Below are positions 28,456 to 36,554 of a DNA stretch of 64,000 nucleotides, in pieces. The first letter of the stretch is position 1, and each line of letters begins with the position of its first letter. Made by a program: the position numbers and the translations under genes. Source of the DNA: an uncultured Bacteroidota bacterium. Its GTDB lineage: Bacteria; Bacteroidota; Bacteroidia; Flavobacteriales; BACL11. Under the pieces are notes generated by a model. The model worked only from the letters and a program-made list of their open reading frames with translations. It ran no database searches and was not told where the DNA came from. Location: positions 26,731 to 90,730 of the forward strand of contig CACIJW010000006.1 in the NCBI GenBank assembly GCA_902587125.1, read 5' to 3'.

Positions 28456-31400
28456 TTAAAAATCTATACTAATTCCAGCTCTCCACATTCTTGGTAAACT
28501 ATAATTTGAAGGATTATTTACAGCCAAAGAGTAAAGATATCTGAAAGAATCAGGATCGTTTTTTGAGTTTATTGAATTTTGTGCTGCTGCATCAGTCAAA
28601 TATCCATCGTCGTCTGGGTTTCCGGTAGCTCTATATACACTGATAACATTTTTTGCATCAAGTAAATTTTGAACTTGAACATAAACATTAAGATTTGATT
28701 TCTTCTTGTCAGTCCAATTAATAACAAAGTTTTTATTTAATTTCATACTCAATCTAAACTGCCACGGTAATCTTGATCCATTTAAACTTCCTTCTAGAGT
28801 AGAGCGATCATTTATTCCGGATGCAGCTTCTTGTGTAATATTAGATTGTTTTGAATATGGTGTTCCAGAACCAGCTGTCATAATAATGTTAGCTCCTGCA
28901 TCTTGTAAAATTTTCCTGCCGAATAAAATTGGACCATTATATTTCTTGCCTGTTCCATAGCTGTAATCAACAGAAGCCATTAATGAATGTCTCTGATCAA
29001 AGCTAAGAGGAATAGTTGTTCTCAAATTTGGCTGTCCAGTATTTACTAAACTTTGCCCTGAAGTTGCAGATGATCCAGTACCATCAGCAAATTGTAATGT
29101 GTAATTTGCAGTCATACTGACGTTGCTGGTTCTTCTCAAGTCATAATTAATTGACATTCCTTTAACCGTTCCAAAATCAATATTTCCATAAGTAAGATAT
29201 TGAGCTGGATATGCTCCAAGAGTATTAATTACCTGTATCATATCTCTCATTTCTTTGTAGAAAGCTGATATTTTCAAAGCTGAACTCAGAGATAATGTCT
29301 TTGCAAAACCAAGCTCATAATCTATTGTCTTCTCAGGCTTTAAATCTGGATTATTTAGTAAAGCTCCAACCTTATCAGCCATGAACAGATAATCAACTGG
29401 CTCTAATCGATTATTACTTGGTGGTCTTTGTGTCAAAACATCGTAATGAGCAAAAAATTGAGCTTCATCAGATATTGGGAATGAGAAAGCTATTCTAGGC
29501 ATGAAAACAATCTCCGGCTCATAATCTTTGAAAGATTCACTTACACTTATATCATTATTTAATGCATTTTGATCTTGCAAATACGGTGCAATTTTACCTC
29601 CTGCTGCATCTGCTAATATTGTTGGATCTGAAATTTGTAATCCTTCGGCATTATACCAGGTTTCTCCATTTCTATATCCAACTGCAGTAGGTGAATTTGA
29701 AGAAAAGTCATCGACATAAACTACATAATCATTGCCAATTGTTGATGGTAATCCTCCTGCTCTATCGGCGGCTTCGCTCCCCTGAATAGTACCTGCTGTA
29801 TAAGTTGGATATAATACATACCTGTCTTTCAAGACTTGCTGATTAGCATCATACCGATCAACTCTTAATCCAATGTTAAATATTAAATCTTCTACAGCAA
29901 ACTTATCTTGAATATATCCAGCCATGTATACAGGCTCAAAAGGGGCTATTTCTCTAGAGTAGCGAACATCATCAAATTGGTCTGTCTCGTCTCCAGTAAA
30001 GAAATCTTGAAGTGACGGTTTATTGTCTAACTTGTTTCCATAAATATCGAAACCATAATAATACACAAGATTACTTCCATTGTTTAATAACTCGTCTTGG
30101 CTAAACATACTAATGTCAAAAGTACTTGGGTCATACGAATCTATGTCTATATACTCTAATCCGTCAATACTGATATTAAGAGCATCCCTCAAACTTTTAT
30201 CAAAGGTTGAATGAATTTCAGAGTTATAAAGTCTATTATAGTTGATTGTATCATTGAAAATACCGTTTTGATTAAATCCAGGTATTGGATTACTTAAGTC
30301 TCTTTCAAGAATGTGATTATTAGCTAACTGCCTACCCAATGTCCATAGTGATCTTGGACTTGAACCCCAATAATAATCTTGTCTTTGCTCAAACTCAAAT
30401 CCAAATGAAACTTCATGAGAGCCTATATCTGCCGATCCTGAGGCTTTGAAGGTAGTTTGAGTATTTTCTTGCTTTGCTGCACCGTTGTAGTAATATCCAT
30501 GATTACCGAACAATGAGTAAACTGATGTTGGTAATTCACCATTAAGCAGACCTTGACCTTGCAAATCAGCAGCTGTTCTAATTATACCATCATTTGAACT
30601 ACCAACATATGATGATAATCCATAGTCCCTGAACATTCTGTAGTAAGCTGATGTGTAATTAACCAGATTAGTGTTGTAGTCTCCTGCACTGAAAGTCATT
30701 AAAGTATCTTGCCATCCATTATGAACTTGAACATTATTCCACCAAACTGGATTACCATTAATTGTATCCAATACATCACCAGTATTATAAACTCTTGTTT
30801 TATACGTGTTAAATGTTCCAACATAGCCATATTTAAATAAATCAAATTGATGATCAGAATCTACAAATGTGTATTTGTTGTTGGTGTAGTCTCCTTGAAT
30901 TGTTATAAATGCATTTTTTACCGTCGAAGCACTATTTTCATCATTTGATTCTTCAGAGCCAAACTTTTGAGTTAACTTTCCAAATAATCTGAAAGTATTT
31001 TGTGATGACTCTCTGTTATTGTCCCAGGCGAACATGGATCTCCAATAAGAAAAGTCTCTACTTTTTCTATAATAGTAGCTACCTCCCAAAGTTAAAAAAG
31101 TGTTGTTTGATGGTTTGAAATCTAATTTTCCAGACACATTCAGTCTTCTTTGATTTGTGTTTAGCTTGGCTTGAACATTTTCAAAGTCTGATTCACTCAA
31201 AAAGTCAGAGGTACTCAGAAAACCGGCTGCAGCATTGGGTGCTATCACAAACGGATTGTTTCTTAGGTTGTTTAAAACATTATCTTTTACTTTCCAAACT
31301 CCAACTGCTGAGGGGTCTGTATCATCAACACTTCTAAGTTCTCCAGAGATAAAGTAACCTAGAATTGAGCTTCCTTTAGTTCCGTCTGAATTTCTTTTTT

Positions 31401-32172
31401 TTATTATCGGACCCGATAGAGCAAATCCTAAAAGATTGTAATCATATTCATCGAACAAGTCAGAGGATTCAAACTCTAATTGCCCAAAAAACTTATTGGA
31501 GGGACCTTTAGTTGTAACAGAAATAACACCACCTGTTGCATCACCATATTGTGCAGGGACACCACCAGTTACAACTTTAATTTGTTCAATTCCAGATGTT
31601 GGAACACCAAGAGCTCCCCTAACCTTAATTCCATCTATGTAATACTCTGTGGCATCGGAACGAGATCCCCTTATGTTTACAGCATCACCTTCATCTCTTT
31701 GATAAATTCCTGCAGTTGTTGCAGCTACTGAAGCCACAGACCTTGTTGGCAATGCGACAATTTCTTCGGAGGTTTTAGTTTCTCCAGATAAATTTCCTTG
31801 GTCAATTAAAGGCTTTGTCCATACGACAACCTCGGCGACTTCTAACTGTATTCCTTCTTGTAATTTAATATCAACGAATCTAATTTGATCAGCTGAAATA
31901 ACAACTCCGGTAATTTCTTTTGTTTGATAACCAACAAACGTTGCTTTTATGTTATAAGTACCAGGGTCTATTGGTTTAATAGTATATTTTCCATCAAAAT
32001 CAGTAGTTGTTCCAGCAGATTGATTTCCATTTTTTGTCAAAACGACGTTTGCAAATGGTATTGGTTCATTGGTCATGGCATCTATAATTGTACCTTGTAA
32101 CGTACCTGTTTGAGCAAAGGATAAAGTACTATATAAAACAAAAGCTAAATACAAAAGAGTCTTTCTAAGCAT
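28456..32172 (-). CDS. TonB-dependent receptor with carboxypeptidase-regulatory-like domain
   Basis: A 1238-residue outer-membrane receptor. Order: signal peptide (ends SFAQ, residue 21); a carboxypeptidase D regulatory-like domain (about 22-110, GTIIDAMTNEPIPFANV); a plug domain (about 125-230, with NIRGSRSDATEYYIDG); then a large 22-strand-type barrel ending in WRAGISIDF. Unlike SusC, no SusD partner follows; instead the giant secreted protein and PorV-like genes come next with gaps of 5-10 bases. The ligand is unknown. Length is large for the family, owing to long extracellular loops. Confidence 0.93.
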   Translation of the reverse strand: MLRKTLLYLAFVLYSTLSFAQTGTLQGTIIDAMTNEPIPFANVVLTKNGNQSAGTTTDFDGKYTIKPIDPGTYNIKATFVGYQTKEITGVVISADQIRFVDIKLQEGIQLEVAEVVVWTKPLIDQGNLSGETKTSEEIVALPTRSVASVAATTAGIYQRDEGDAVNIRGSRSDATEYYIDGIKVRGALGVPTSGIEQIKVVTGGVPAQYGDATGGVISVTTKGPSNKFFGQLEFESSDLFDEYDYNLLGFALSGPIIKKRNSDGTKGSSILGYFISGELRSVDDTDPSAVGVWKVKDNVLNNLRNNPFVIAPNAAAGFLSTSDFLSESDFENVQAKLNTNQRRLNVSGKLDFKPSNNTFLTLGGSYYYRKSRDFSYWRSMFAWDNNRESSQNTFRLFGKLTQKFGSEESNDENSASTVKNAFITIQGDYTNNKYTFVDSDHQFDLFKYGYVGTFNTYKTRVYNTGDVLDTINGNPVWWNNVQVHNGWQDTLMTFSAGDYNTNLVNYTSAYYRMFRDYGLSSYVGSSNDGIIRTAADLQGQGLLNGELPTSVYSLFGNHGYYYNGAAKQENTQTTFKASGSADIGSHEVSFGFEFEQRQDYYWGSSPRSLWTLGRQLANNHILERDLSNPIPGFNQNGIFNDTINYNRLYNSEIHSTFDKSLRDALNISIDGLEYIDIDSYDPSTFDISMFSQDELLNNGSNLVYYYGFDIYGNKLDNKPSLQDFFTGDETDQFDDVRYSREIAPFEPVYMAGYIQDKFAVEDLIFNIGLRVDRYDANQQVLKDRYVLYPTYTAGTIQGSEAADRAGGLPSTIGNDYVVYVDDFSSNSPTAVGYRNGETWYNAEGLQISDPTILADAAGGKIAPYLQDQNALNNDISVSESFKDYEPEIVFMPRIAFSFPISDEAQFFAHYDVLTQRPPSNNRLEPVDYLFMADKVGALLNNPDLKPEKTIDYELGFAKTLSLSSALKISAFYKEMRDMIQVINTLGAYPAQYLTYGNIDFGTVKGMSINYDLRRTSNVSMTANYTLQFADGTGSSATSGQSLVNTGQPNLRTTIPLSFDQRHSLMASVDYSYGTGKKYNGPILFGRKILQDAGANIIMTAGSGTPYSKQSNITQEAASGINDRSTLEGSLNGSRLPWQFRLSMKLNKNFVINWTDKKKSNLNVYVQVQNLLDAKNVISVYRATGNPDDDGYLTDAAAQNSINSKNDPDSFRYLYSLAVNNPSNYSLPRMWRAGISIDF

Positions 32173-32265
32173 ATATTGTCATTTCTATTTGTAAATCTTT
32201 TAGAAATGTAAATATATAAATTCTTAATATAGATTTGATTAATTTTTAATTCTTTTGTAAAATAG

Positions 32266-32679
32266 ATGAGATATAGTTTACACATTATTTTTTTGATTTT
32301 TTTTATCTCATGTGGAGAAAGAAACAATTATATTCCTGACGTCTTTATAAATCATGAGATTGACTTAAATTCTCCAGAAAATATTTCTTTAAGCGCACTT
32401 GGTGGTAGTTTAATTATAGAAAATCATGGCTACAATGGCCTAATTATCTACAGATTTTCAAATTATGAATATCATGCATATGATAAAAGTTGTACATATG
32501 AGCCATTGACGTCTTGTGCAGAAATAGACTCAATAAATTCATCGCTAGCTATTTGTAGCTGTTGTAACTCAGTTTTTTTACTAGACCAAGACGGGTCTGT
32601 CGCAAATGGCCCTGCAATTTTACCTTTAAAAAAATACTCAACATTTTTAGAAGGTAATATGCTGTTTATATCAAATTAA
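32266..32679 (+). CDS. Rieske-like lipoprotein with altered metal ligands
   Basis: A 137-residue predicted lipoprotein (lipobox FFISC, cysteine 16). The C-terminal half follows the Rieske plan, including the downstream [15 protein letters not shown] that normally closes the cluster-binding fold. Where a Rieske protein has C-x-H and C-x-x-H, this has C76-T-Y78 and C97-S-C-C100, with a further C84 in between. So both histidines are absent and one is replaced by cysteine. It may hold a four-cysteine metal site or none. It overlaps the ahcY stop by four bases (TTAA at 32676-32679) and is divergent from the TonB receptor. Confidence 0.72.
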   Translation: MRYSLHIIFLIFFISCGERNNYIPDVFINHEIDLNSPENISLSALGGSLIIENHGYNGLIIYRFSNYEYHAYDKSCTYEPLTSCAEIDSINSSLAICSCCNSVFLLDQDGSVANGPAILPLKKYSTFLEGNMLFISN

Positions 32680-33971
32680 TAACGATAATACTCAGGCTTA
32701 TATGGTCCGTTAACATCAACGCCAATATAATCTGCTTGATCTTGTCTTAAAACATCTAATTCTGCTCCAATTTTCTTTAGATGAAGTCTTGCAACTTTTT
32801 CGTCTAATTGCTTTGGCAACATATAAACCTTATTTTCATAATTTTTATGATTTTTCCAAAGCTCAATCTGAGCAAGAACTTGATTTGTAAACGAATTTGA
32901 CATTACAAATGAAGGGTGACCAGTTGCACATCCAAGATTGACCAATCTACCTTCAGCTAATAATATTATATCATTTCCGTTCACATTATACAAATCGACC
33001 TGTGGTTTGATTTCTTGCTTTGTATCACCCCACTTTTTATTCAACCAACTAACGTCAATTTCGTTATCAAAATGACCAATATTACAAACAATTGTTTTGT
33101 CTTTCATGATTTCAAAGTGGTGAGATTGAATAATATCCTTGTTACCTGTTGTTGTTACAACTATATCTGACTCAGGAATTGCATCAACCATTTTCATAAC
33201 TTTGTAACCGTCCATAGCGGCTTGAAGTGCACAAATAGGATCAATTTCAGTGACAATTACTCTGGCACCAGCACCTCTTAGTGATGCAGCTGATCCTTTT
33301 CCAACATCTCCGTACCCGGCAACAACAGCAACCTTTCCTGCCATCATTGTATCTGTAGCTCTTCTAATTGCATCAACTAATGATTCTTTGCAGCCATATT
33401 TATTATCAAATTTTGATTTTGTTACTGAATCGTTAACATTTATTGCTGGAAGCGTTAAAGTTCCTTTTTCAACGCGCTCATACAATCTATGAACACCTGT
33501 AGTTGTTTCTTCTGATAATCCTTTAATGCCTTTTACTAAATTAGGATATTTGTCTAAAACCATATTAGTTAAATCTCCACCATCATCAAGAATCATATTT
33601 AACGGTTTGCTGTCTTTGAATGCAGTCAAAGTTTGTTCAATGCACCAGTCAAATTCTTCTTCATTCATTCCTTTCCAAGCAAAAACTGGAATACCTTCTT
33701 TTGCTATCGCTGCAGCGGCTTGATCTTGGGTTGAAAAAATATTGCAAGAAGACCAGGTAACTTCAGCTCCAAGTTCAACAAGTGTTTCTATTAAAACAGC
33801 TGTTTGTATGGTCATATGTAAACAACCTGCAATTCTTGCTCCGGCTAAAGGTTTTTGATTTGAATATTCTTCTCTTAGTGACATCAAACCTGGCATTTCA
33901 GCTTCAGCTAATCTTATTTCTTTTCTTCCCCATGAGGCTAATGATATGTCTTTTACTTTATAATTGTTCAT
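32676..33971 (-). CDS. ahcY: Adenosylhomocysteinase
   Basis: A 431-residue S-adenosylhomocysteine hydrolase, which removes the by-product of methyltransferase reactions with a bound NAD. Signatures are [17 protein letters not shown] (about residue 170), the NAD loop [10 protein letters not shown] (about 205-215) and the C-terminal PYKPEYYRY. The ATG at 33971 matches the usual family start; a TTG seven codons upstream is unlikely. It is transcribed away from the phosphopantetheinyl transferase gene. Confidence 0.97.
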   Translation of the reverse strand: MNNYKVKDISLASWGRKEIRLAEAEMPGLMSLREEYSNQKPLAGARIAGCLHMTIQTAVLIETLVELGAEVTWSSCNIFSTQDQAAAAIAKEGIPVFAWKGMNEEEFDWCIEQTLTAFKDSKPLNMILDDGGDLTNMVLDKYPNLVKGIKGLSEETTTGVHRLYERVEKGTLTLPAINVNDSVTKSKFDNKYGCKESLVDAIRRATDTMMAGKVAVVAGYGDVGKGSAASLRGAGARVIVTEIDPICALQAAMDGYKVMKMVDAIPESDIVVTTTGNKDIIQSHHFEIMKDKTIVCNIGHFDNEIDVSWLNKKWGDTKQEIKPQVDLYNVNGNDIILLAEGRLVNLGCATGHPSFVMSNSFTNQVLAQIELWKNHKNYENKVYMLPKQLDEKVARLHLKKIGAELDVLRQDQADYIGVDVNGPYKPEYYRY

Positions 33972-34021
33972 GTGTTTTAAAATTGGACGCAAAAATACTC
34001 ATATTTATTATATTAGCAACA

Positions 34022-34594
34022 ATGCCTTTTCTAAAAACAATAATTGATGATAATTCAAAAATTGGATTATGGGAAATTAATGAATCTATGCCTAAAATAA
34101 ACGAAATTGCAGAAAAATTAGATGAACAAATCCCAAAAAATTTTACAAGCTCAAAAAGAAAGAAAGAATGGGTTTGCACAAGGGCTTTACTGAAAGAAAT
34201 TTCAGAACAATCAAAGATTTTTTATGATTCATCTGGCTCTCCTAAAATTGATGAAAATTTTATTTCAATTTCGCACAGCAAAAATCTAGTGGCTATAATA
34301 TTATCTGACAAAAACTGTGCAATTGATATTGAGGAAATAAGTGTAAAATCAAAAGTTCTACTAAGTAAATTTTCAAACAAACAGAATCTAAACATGAAAG
34401 AATCGACAATAGTATGGTCTGCAAAGGAATGTATTTTTAAATTACATAAAACGAAAAAAATTAGCTTTAAAAATGATATAACTATAGAAACCAAAAATAT
34501 ACAGAAAAATAATAAAGTGTTTGCTATGTATAACAATCATAGATACACTTTAAAAATCTTTACTTTTAAAAAACACATTATAGTATATTTGTAA
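34022..34594 (+). CDS. 4'-phosphopantetheinyl transferase superfamily protein
   Basis: A 190-residue Sfp-like enzyme that transfers phosphopantetheine from CoA to a carrier protein serine. Metal-binding residues are seen in AIDIEEI (D102, E104) and WSAKECIFK (E136, K140). Length is short for Sfp but usual for Bacteroidota members. The ATG at 34022 is the first in-frame ATG outside ahcY; a frame extending upstream overlaps ahcY and shows no homology. The carrier protein is not evident nearby; the fatty-acid ACP is the likely substrate. Confidence 0.87.
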   Translation: MPFLKTIIDDNSKIGLWEINESMPKINEIAEKLDEQIPKNFTSSKRKKEWVCTRALLKEISEQSKIFYDSSGSPKIDENFISISHSKNLVAIILSDKNCAIDIEEISVKSKVLLSKFSNKQNLNMKESTIVWSAKECIFKLHKTKKISFKNDITIETKNIQKNNKVFAMYNNHRYTLKIFTFKKHIIVYL

Positions 34595-34597
34595 TAT

Positions 34598-35329
34598 ATG
34601 AAAATAATTGAGCAAATAAGAAATTCCAAAAAAAACAATAAAAAAATTATATCTATACTAATTGATCCCGATAAAACCACAGAAGATAAACTTACCTCAA
34701 CAATAAAATTATGTAATTCAAATAAAATAGACTTGATTTTTTTTGGAGGAAGCTTAATTAACTCAACAACATCTGAACATTATCTTCGCCTAATCAAAAA
34801 AAATAGTAAAATACCTGTTGTTTTATTTCCCGGGACCAATACCAAAATTAGCAATATAGCTGATGGATTTCTTCTTCTTTCCCTAATCTCAGGACGAAAT
34901 CCGAATTTTTTGATTGGAAAACATGTTGAACAAGCTTTCAAACTAAAAAATTCATCTTTAGAACTAATATCTACAGGATACATACTGGTTGGAAATGAAA
35001 AAAATACTGCTGTTTCTTACATTAGTAACACTAGTCCAATTCCTTCTGAACAGCATGATATTGGAGTTGCAACTGCAATAGCAGGAGAGTTACTGGGGTT
35101 TCAATTAATTTATTTAGAAGCGGGAAGTGGATCAAAGAACTGCGTAAATGAAAATATGATTCTTAATGTTTCAAAAAATATTGATTGCCCCTTAATTGTT
35201 GGTGGCGGGTTAAATACTATTGAAAAAATAGAAATCGCATTTGAAAACGGAGCTGACATAGTAGTTATTGGAAACGCAGTTGAGAAAAATCAAAAAATTT
35301 TAAATCAAATCGGAAAAATTAAAAAATAG
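34598..35329 (+). CDS. Geranylgeranylglyceryl phosphate synthase-like enzyme
   Basis: A 243-residue TIM-barrel of the GGGP synthase/PcrB family, which joins glycerol-1-phosphate to a polyprenyl diphosphate. Matching features are ILIDPDK (residues about 19-25), FFGGS, FPGTN, the YLEAGSG segment (about 170) and VGGGLNT plus IVVIGNAVE at the phosphate site. In Archaea this starts ether-lipid synthesis; bacterial homologues are known in Bacteroidota with unclear products. The gene starts three bases after the transferase stop and overlaps pnuC by one base. Confidence 0.88.
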   Translation: MKIIEQIRNSKKNNKKIISILIDPDKTTEDKLTSTIKLCNSNKIDLIFFGGSLINSTTSEHYLRLIKKNSKIPVVLFPGTNTKISNIADGFLLLSLISGRNPNFLIGKHVEQAFKLKNSSLELISTGYILVGNEKNTAVSYISNTSPIPSEQHDIGVATAIAGELLGFQLIYLEAGSGSKNCVNENMILNVSKNIDCPLIVGGGLNTIEKIEIAFENGADIVVIGNAVEKNQKILNQIGKIKK

Positions 35330-35916
35330 TGATAGAGCAAATTGAATTGATTGCAGTGACTCTAAGTATCATTTACGTGATACTGGCAAGTAGAGAAAAT
35401 CATAACTGTTGGTATTTTGGAATTCTAAGTGTATCTATCTACATTTACATATGTCTTGATGCATTATTATACGCTGAAACCTTATTGCAAATTGTTTATC
35501 TGTTTTTATCATTTTATGGGCTGTATAATTGGAAAAAAAAATCTATTGTCAATGAACCACTAGAAAATACTAAAGTTCTCAAATTAAAAATTTCTGAGTG
35601 GCCTTTAAAAAAACACTTCACATATATTTCAATTTTTACAATATTGAGTTTTTCAATTGGCATATTACTCAATTCTTTCACAAAATCTGAGCTTCCATTT
35701 ATTGATGCATTTACAACATCCTTTAGCTTACTAGCAACTTACATGACAGTAAAAAAGGTTTTAGAAAATTGGCTATATTGGATTATAATTGATCTAACAT
35801 CTGTATTTTTATACCATGAAAGAGATCTTCATTTGACAGCTTTTCTTTTTATTGTTTACACTGTCATTGCAACCTTCGCTTACTTCAACTGGAAGAGTAA
35901 ATCATCTAATGCCTAG
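35329..35916 (+). CDS. pnuC: PnuC-family vitamin transporter
   Basis: A 195-residue membrane protein with six or seven hydrophobic segments, of the PnuC family that moves nicotinamide riboside or, for PnuT, thiamine across the inner membrane by facilitated diffusion. The pattern ENHNCWYFGILSVSIYIYIC (residues about 23-42) and NWLYWIIIDLTSVFLYHERDL are typical. Start is GTG sharing a base with the previous stop. The kinase gene after it would trap the vitamin. Because a TPP riboswitch and receptor follow, thiamine is as good a candidate as nicotinamide riboside. Confidence 0.88.
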   Translation: MIEQIELIAVTLSIIYVILASRENHNCWYFGILSVSIYIYICLDALLYAETLLQIVYLFLSFYGLYNWKKKSIVNEPLENTKVLKLKISEWPLKKHFTYISIFTILSFSIGILLNSFTKSELPFIDAFTTSFSLLATYMTVKKVLENWLYWIIIDLTSVFLYHERDLHLTAFLFIVYTVIATFAYFNWKSKSSNA

Positions 35917-36430
35917 AAAGCTAATTTTAGTTGGTCCTGAGAGCACTGGAAAAACAACATTGTCTAACTATCTTGCAAAGCTTTATAATTTTGATTTAAT
36001 TACAGAATATTCTAGAATATACCTATCAAAAAAAAGAAACTATTACGTCTATGAAGACTTAAAAAAAATTGCTATTAAACAAAATCAAATTGAGAAAAAT
36101 AACAGCTCTGAAAAAATTATTATGGATACCGACCTTCTTACAATAAAAATATGGAGTGAGTTCAAGTATGGTTCATGCGATCCTGAAATTGAAAAAATAA
36201 TTTCAAGTTATGACAGAAACAAAAGGTATTATTTATTGCTTAAAGATGATATTAAATGGGAATACGACCAATTGAGAGAGAGCAAGAACGACAGATCTGA
36301 AATTTTTTCGCTACATAAAAATCTTCTTCAAAAAAAAGGTTTTAGTTATAGTATAATTAGTGGCATCGCTGATAATAGAATTAATAACGCAATTAAAGTA
36401 GTTGAAGAAAGATTTTTATCTAAAAATTAA
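35909..36430 (+). CDS. NadR-like P-loop kinase
   Basis: A 173-residue ATPase resembling the ribosylnicotinamide-kinase domain of NadR. Walker A is GPESTGKTT (residues 9-17), followed by EYSRIYL and MDTDLLTIKIW, typical of the family. No adenylyltransferase domain precedes it, so it is the kinase part alone. The ATG at 35909 overlaps the end of pnuC by eight bases. Likely role: phosphorylating the vitamin brought in by PnuC. The true substrate, nicotinamide riboside or thiamine-related, is undecided. Confidence 0.85.
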   Translation: MPRKLILVGPESTGKTTLSNYLAKLYNFDLITEYSRIYLSKKRNYYVYEDLKKIAIKQNQIEKNNSSEKIIMDTDLLTIKIWSEFKYGSCDPEIEKIISSYDRNKRYYLLLKDDIKWEYDQLRESKNDRSEIFSLHKNLLQKKGFSYSIISGIADNRINNAIKVVEERFLSKN

Positions 36431-36431
36431 T

Positions 36432-36439
36432 TAATTTTG
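36432..36439 (+). promoter_or_regulatory. Candidate -7 box for the riboswitch-controlled receptor
   Basis: TAATTTTG matches TAnnTTTG and lies directly after the kinase stop and just before the riboswitch, so a transcript starting here would carry the whole aptamer. No clear -33 TTG is seen. Confidence 0.4.
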
Positions 36440-36444
36440 AAATG

Positions 36445-36533
36445 TTATTGGGGTGCCATTGTGCTGAGATTATACCCATTGAACCTGACATGGTAATTCA
36501 TGTAAGGAAAATGACAAAATCAACTCCCCTATT
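36445..36533 (+). promoter_or_regulatory. TPP (THI-box) riboswitch
   Basis: The aptamer is recognised by its conserved blocks in order: GGGGTGCC, TGTGCTGAGA, ATACCC, TTGAACCTGA (36479-36488), then TGGTAATTCATG and TAAGGAA. The closing stem pairs GGGG (36450-36453) with CCCC (36526-36529). It ends about 22 bases before the ATG of the TonB receptor gene. No terminator hairpin with a T-run was seen, so control is probably at translation start. TPP binding should reduce receptor synthesis. Confidence 0.95.
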
Positions 36534-36554
36534 TATTTTTTAAATTAGATATAC

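Noticed and set aside
33782-34021. An 80-codon N-terminal extension of the phosphopantetheinyl transferase
   Set aside because: It lies opposite ahcY, has no family match, and the ATG at 34022 gives the usual family length.
34584-34591. A TATATTTG box six bases before the GGGP-synthase-like start
   Set aside because: It lies in the last codons of the transferase gene and the two genes are three bases apart, so an operon is the simpler reading.
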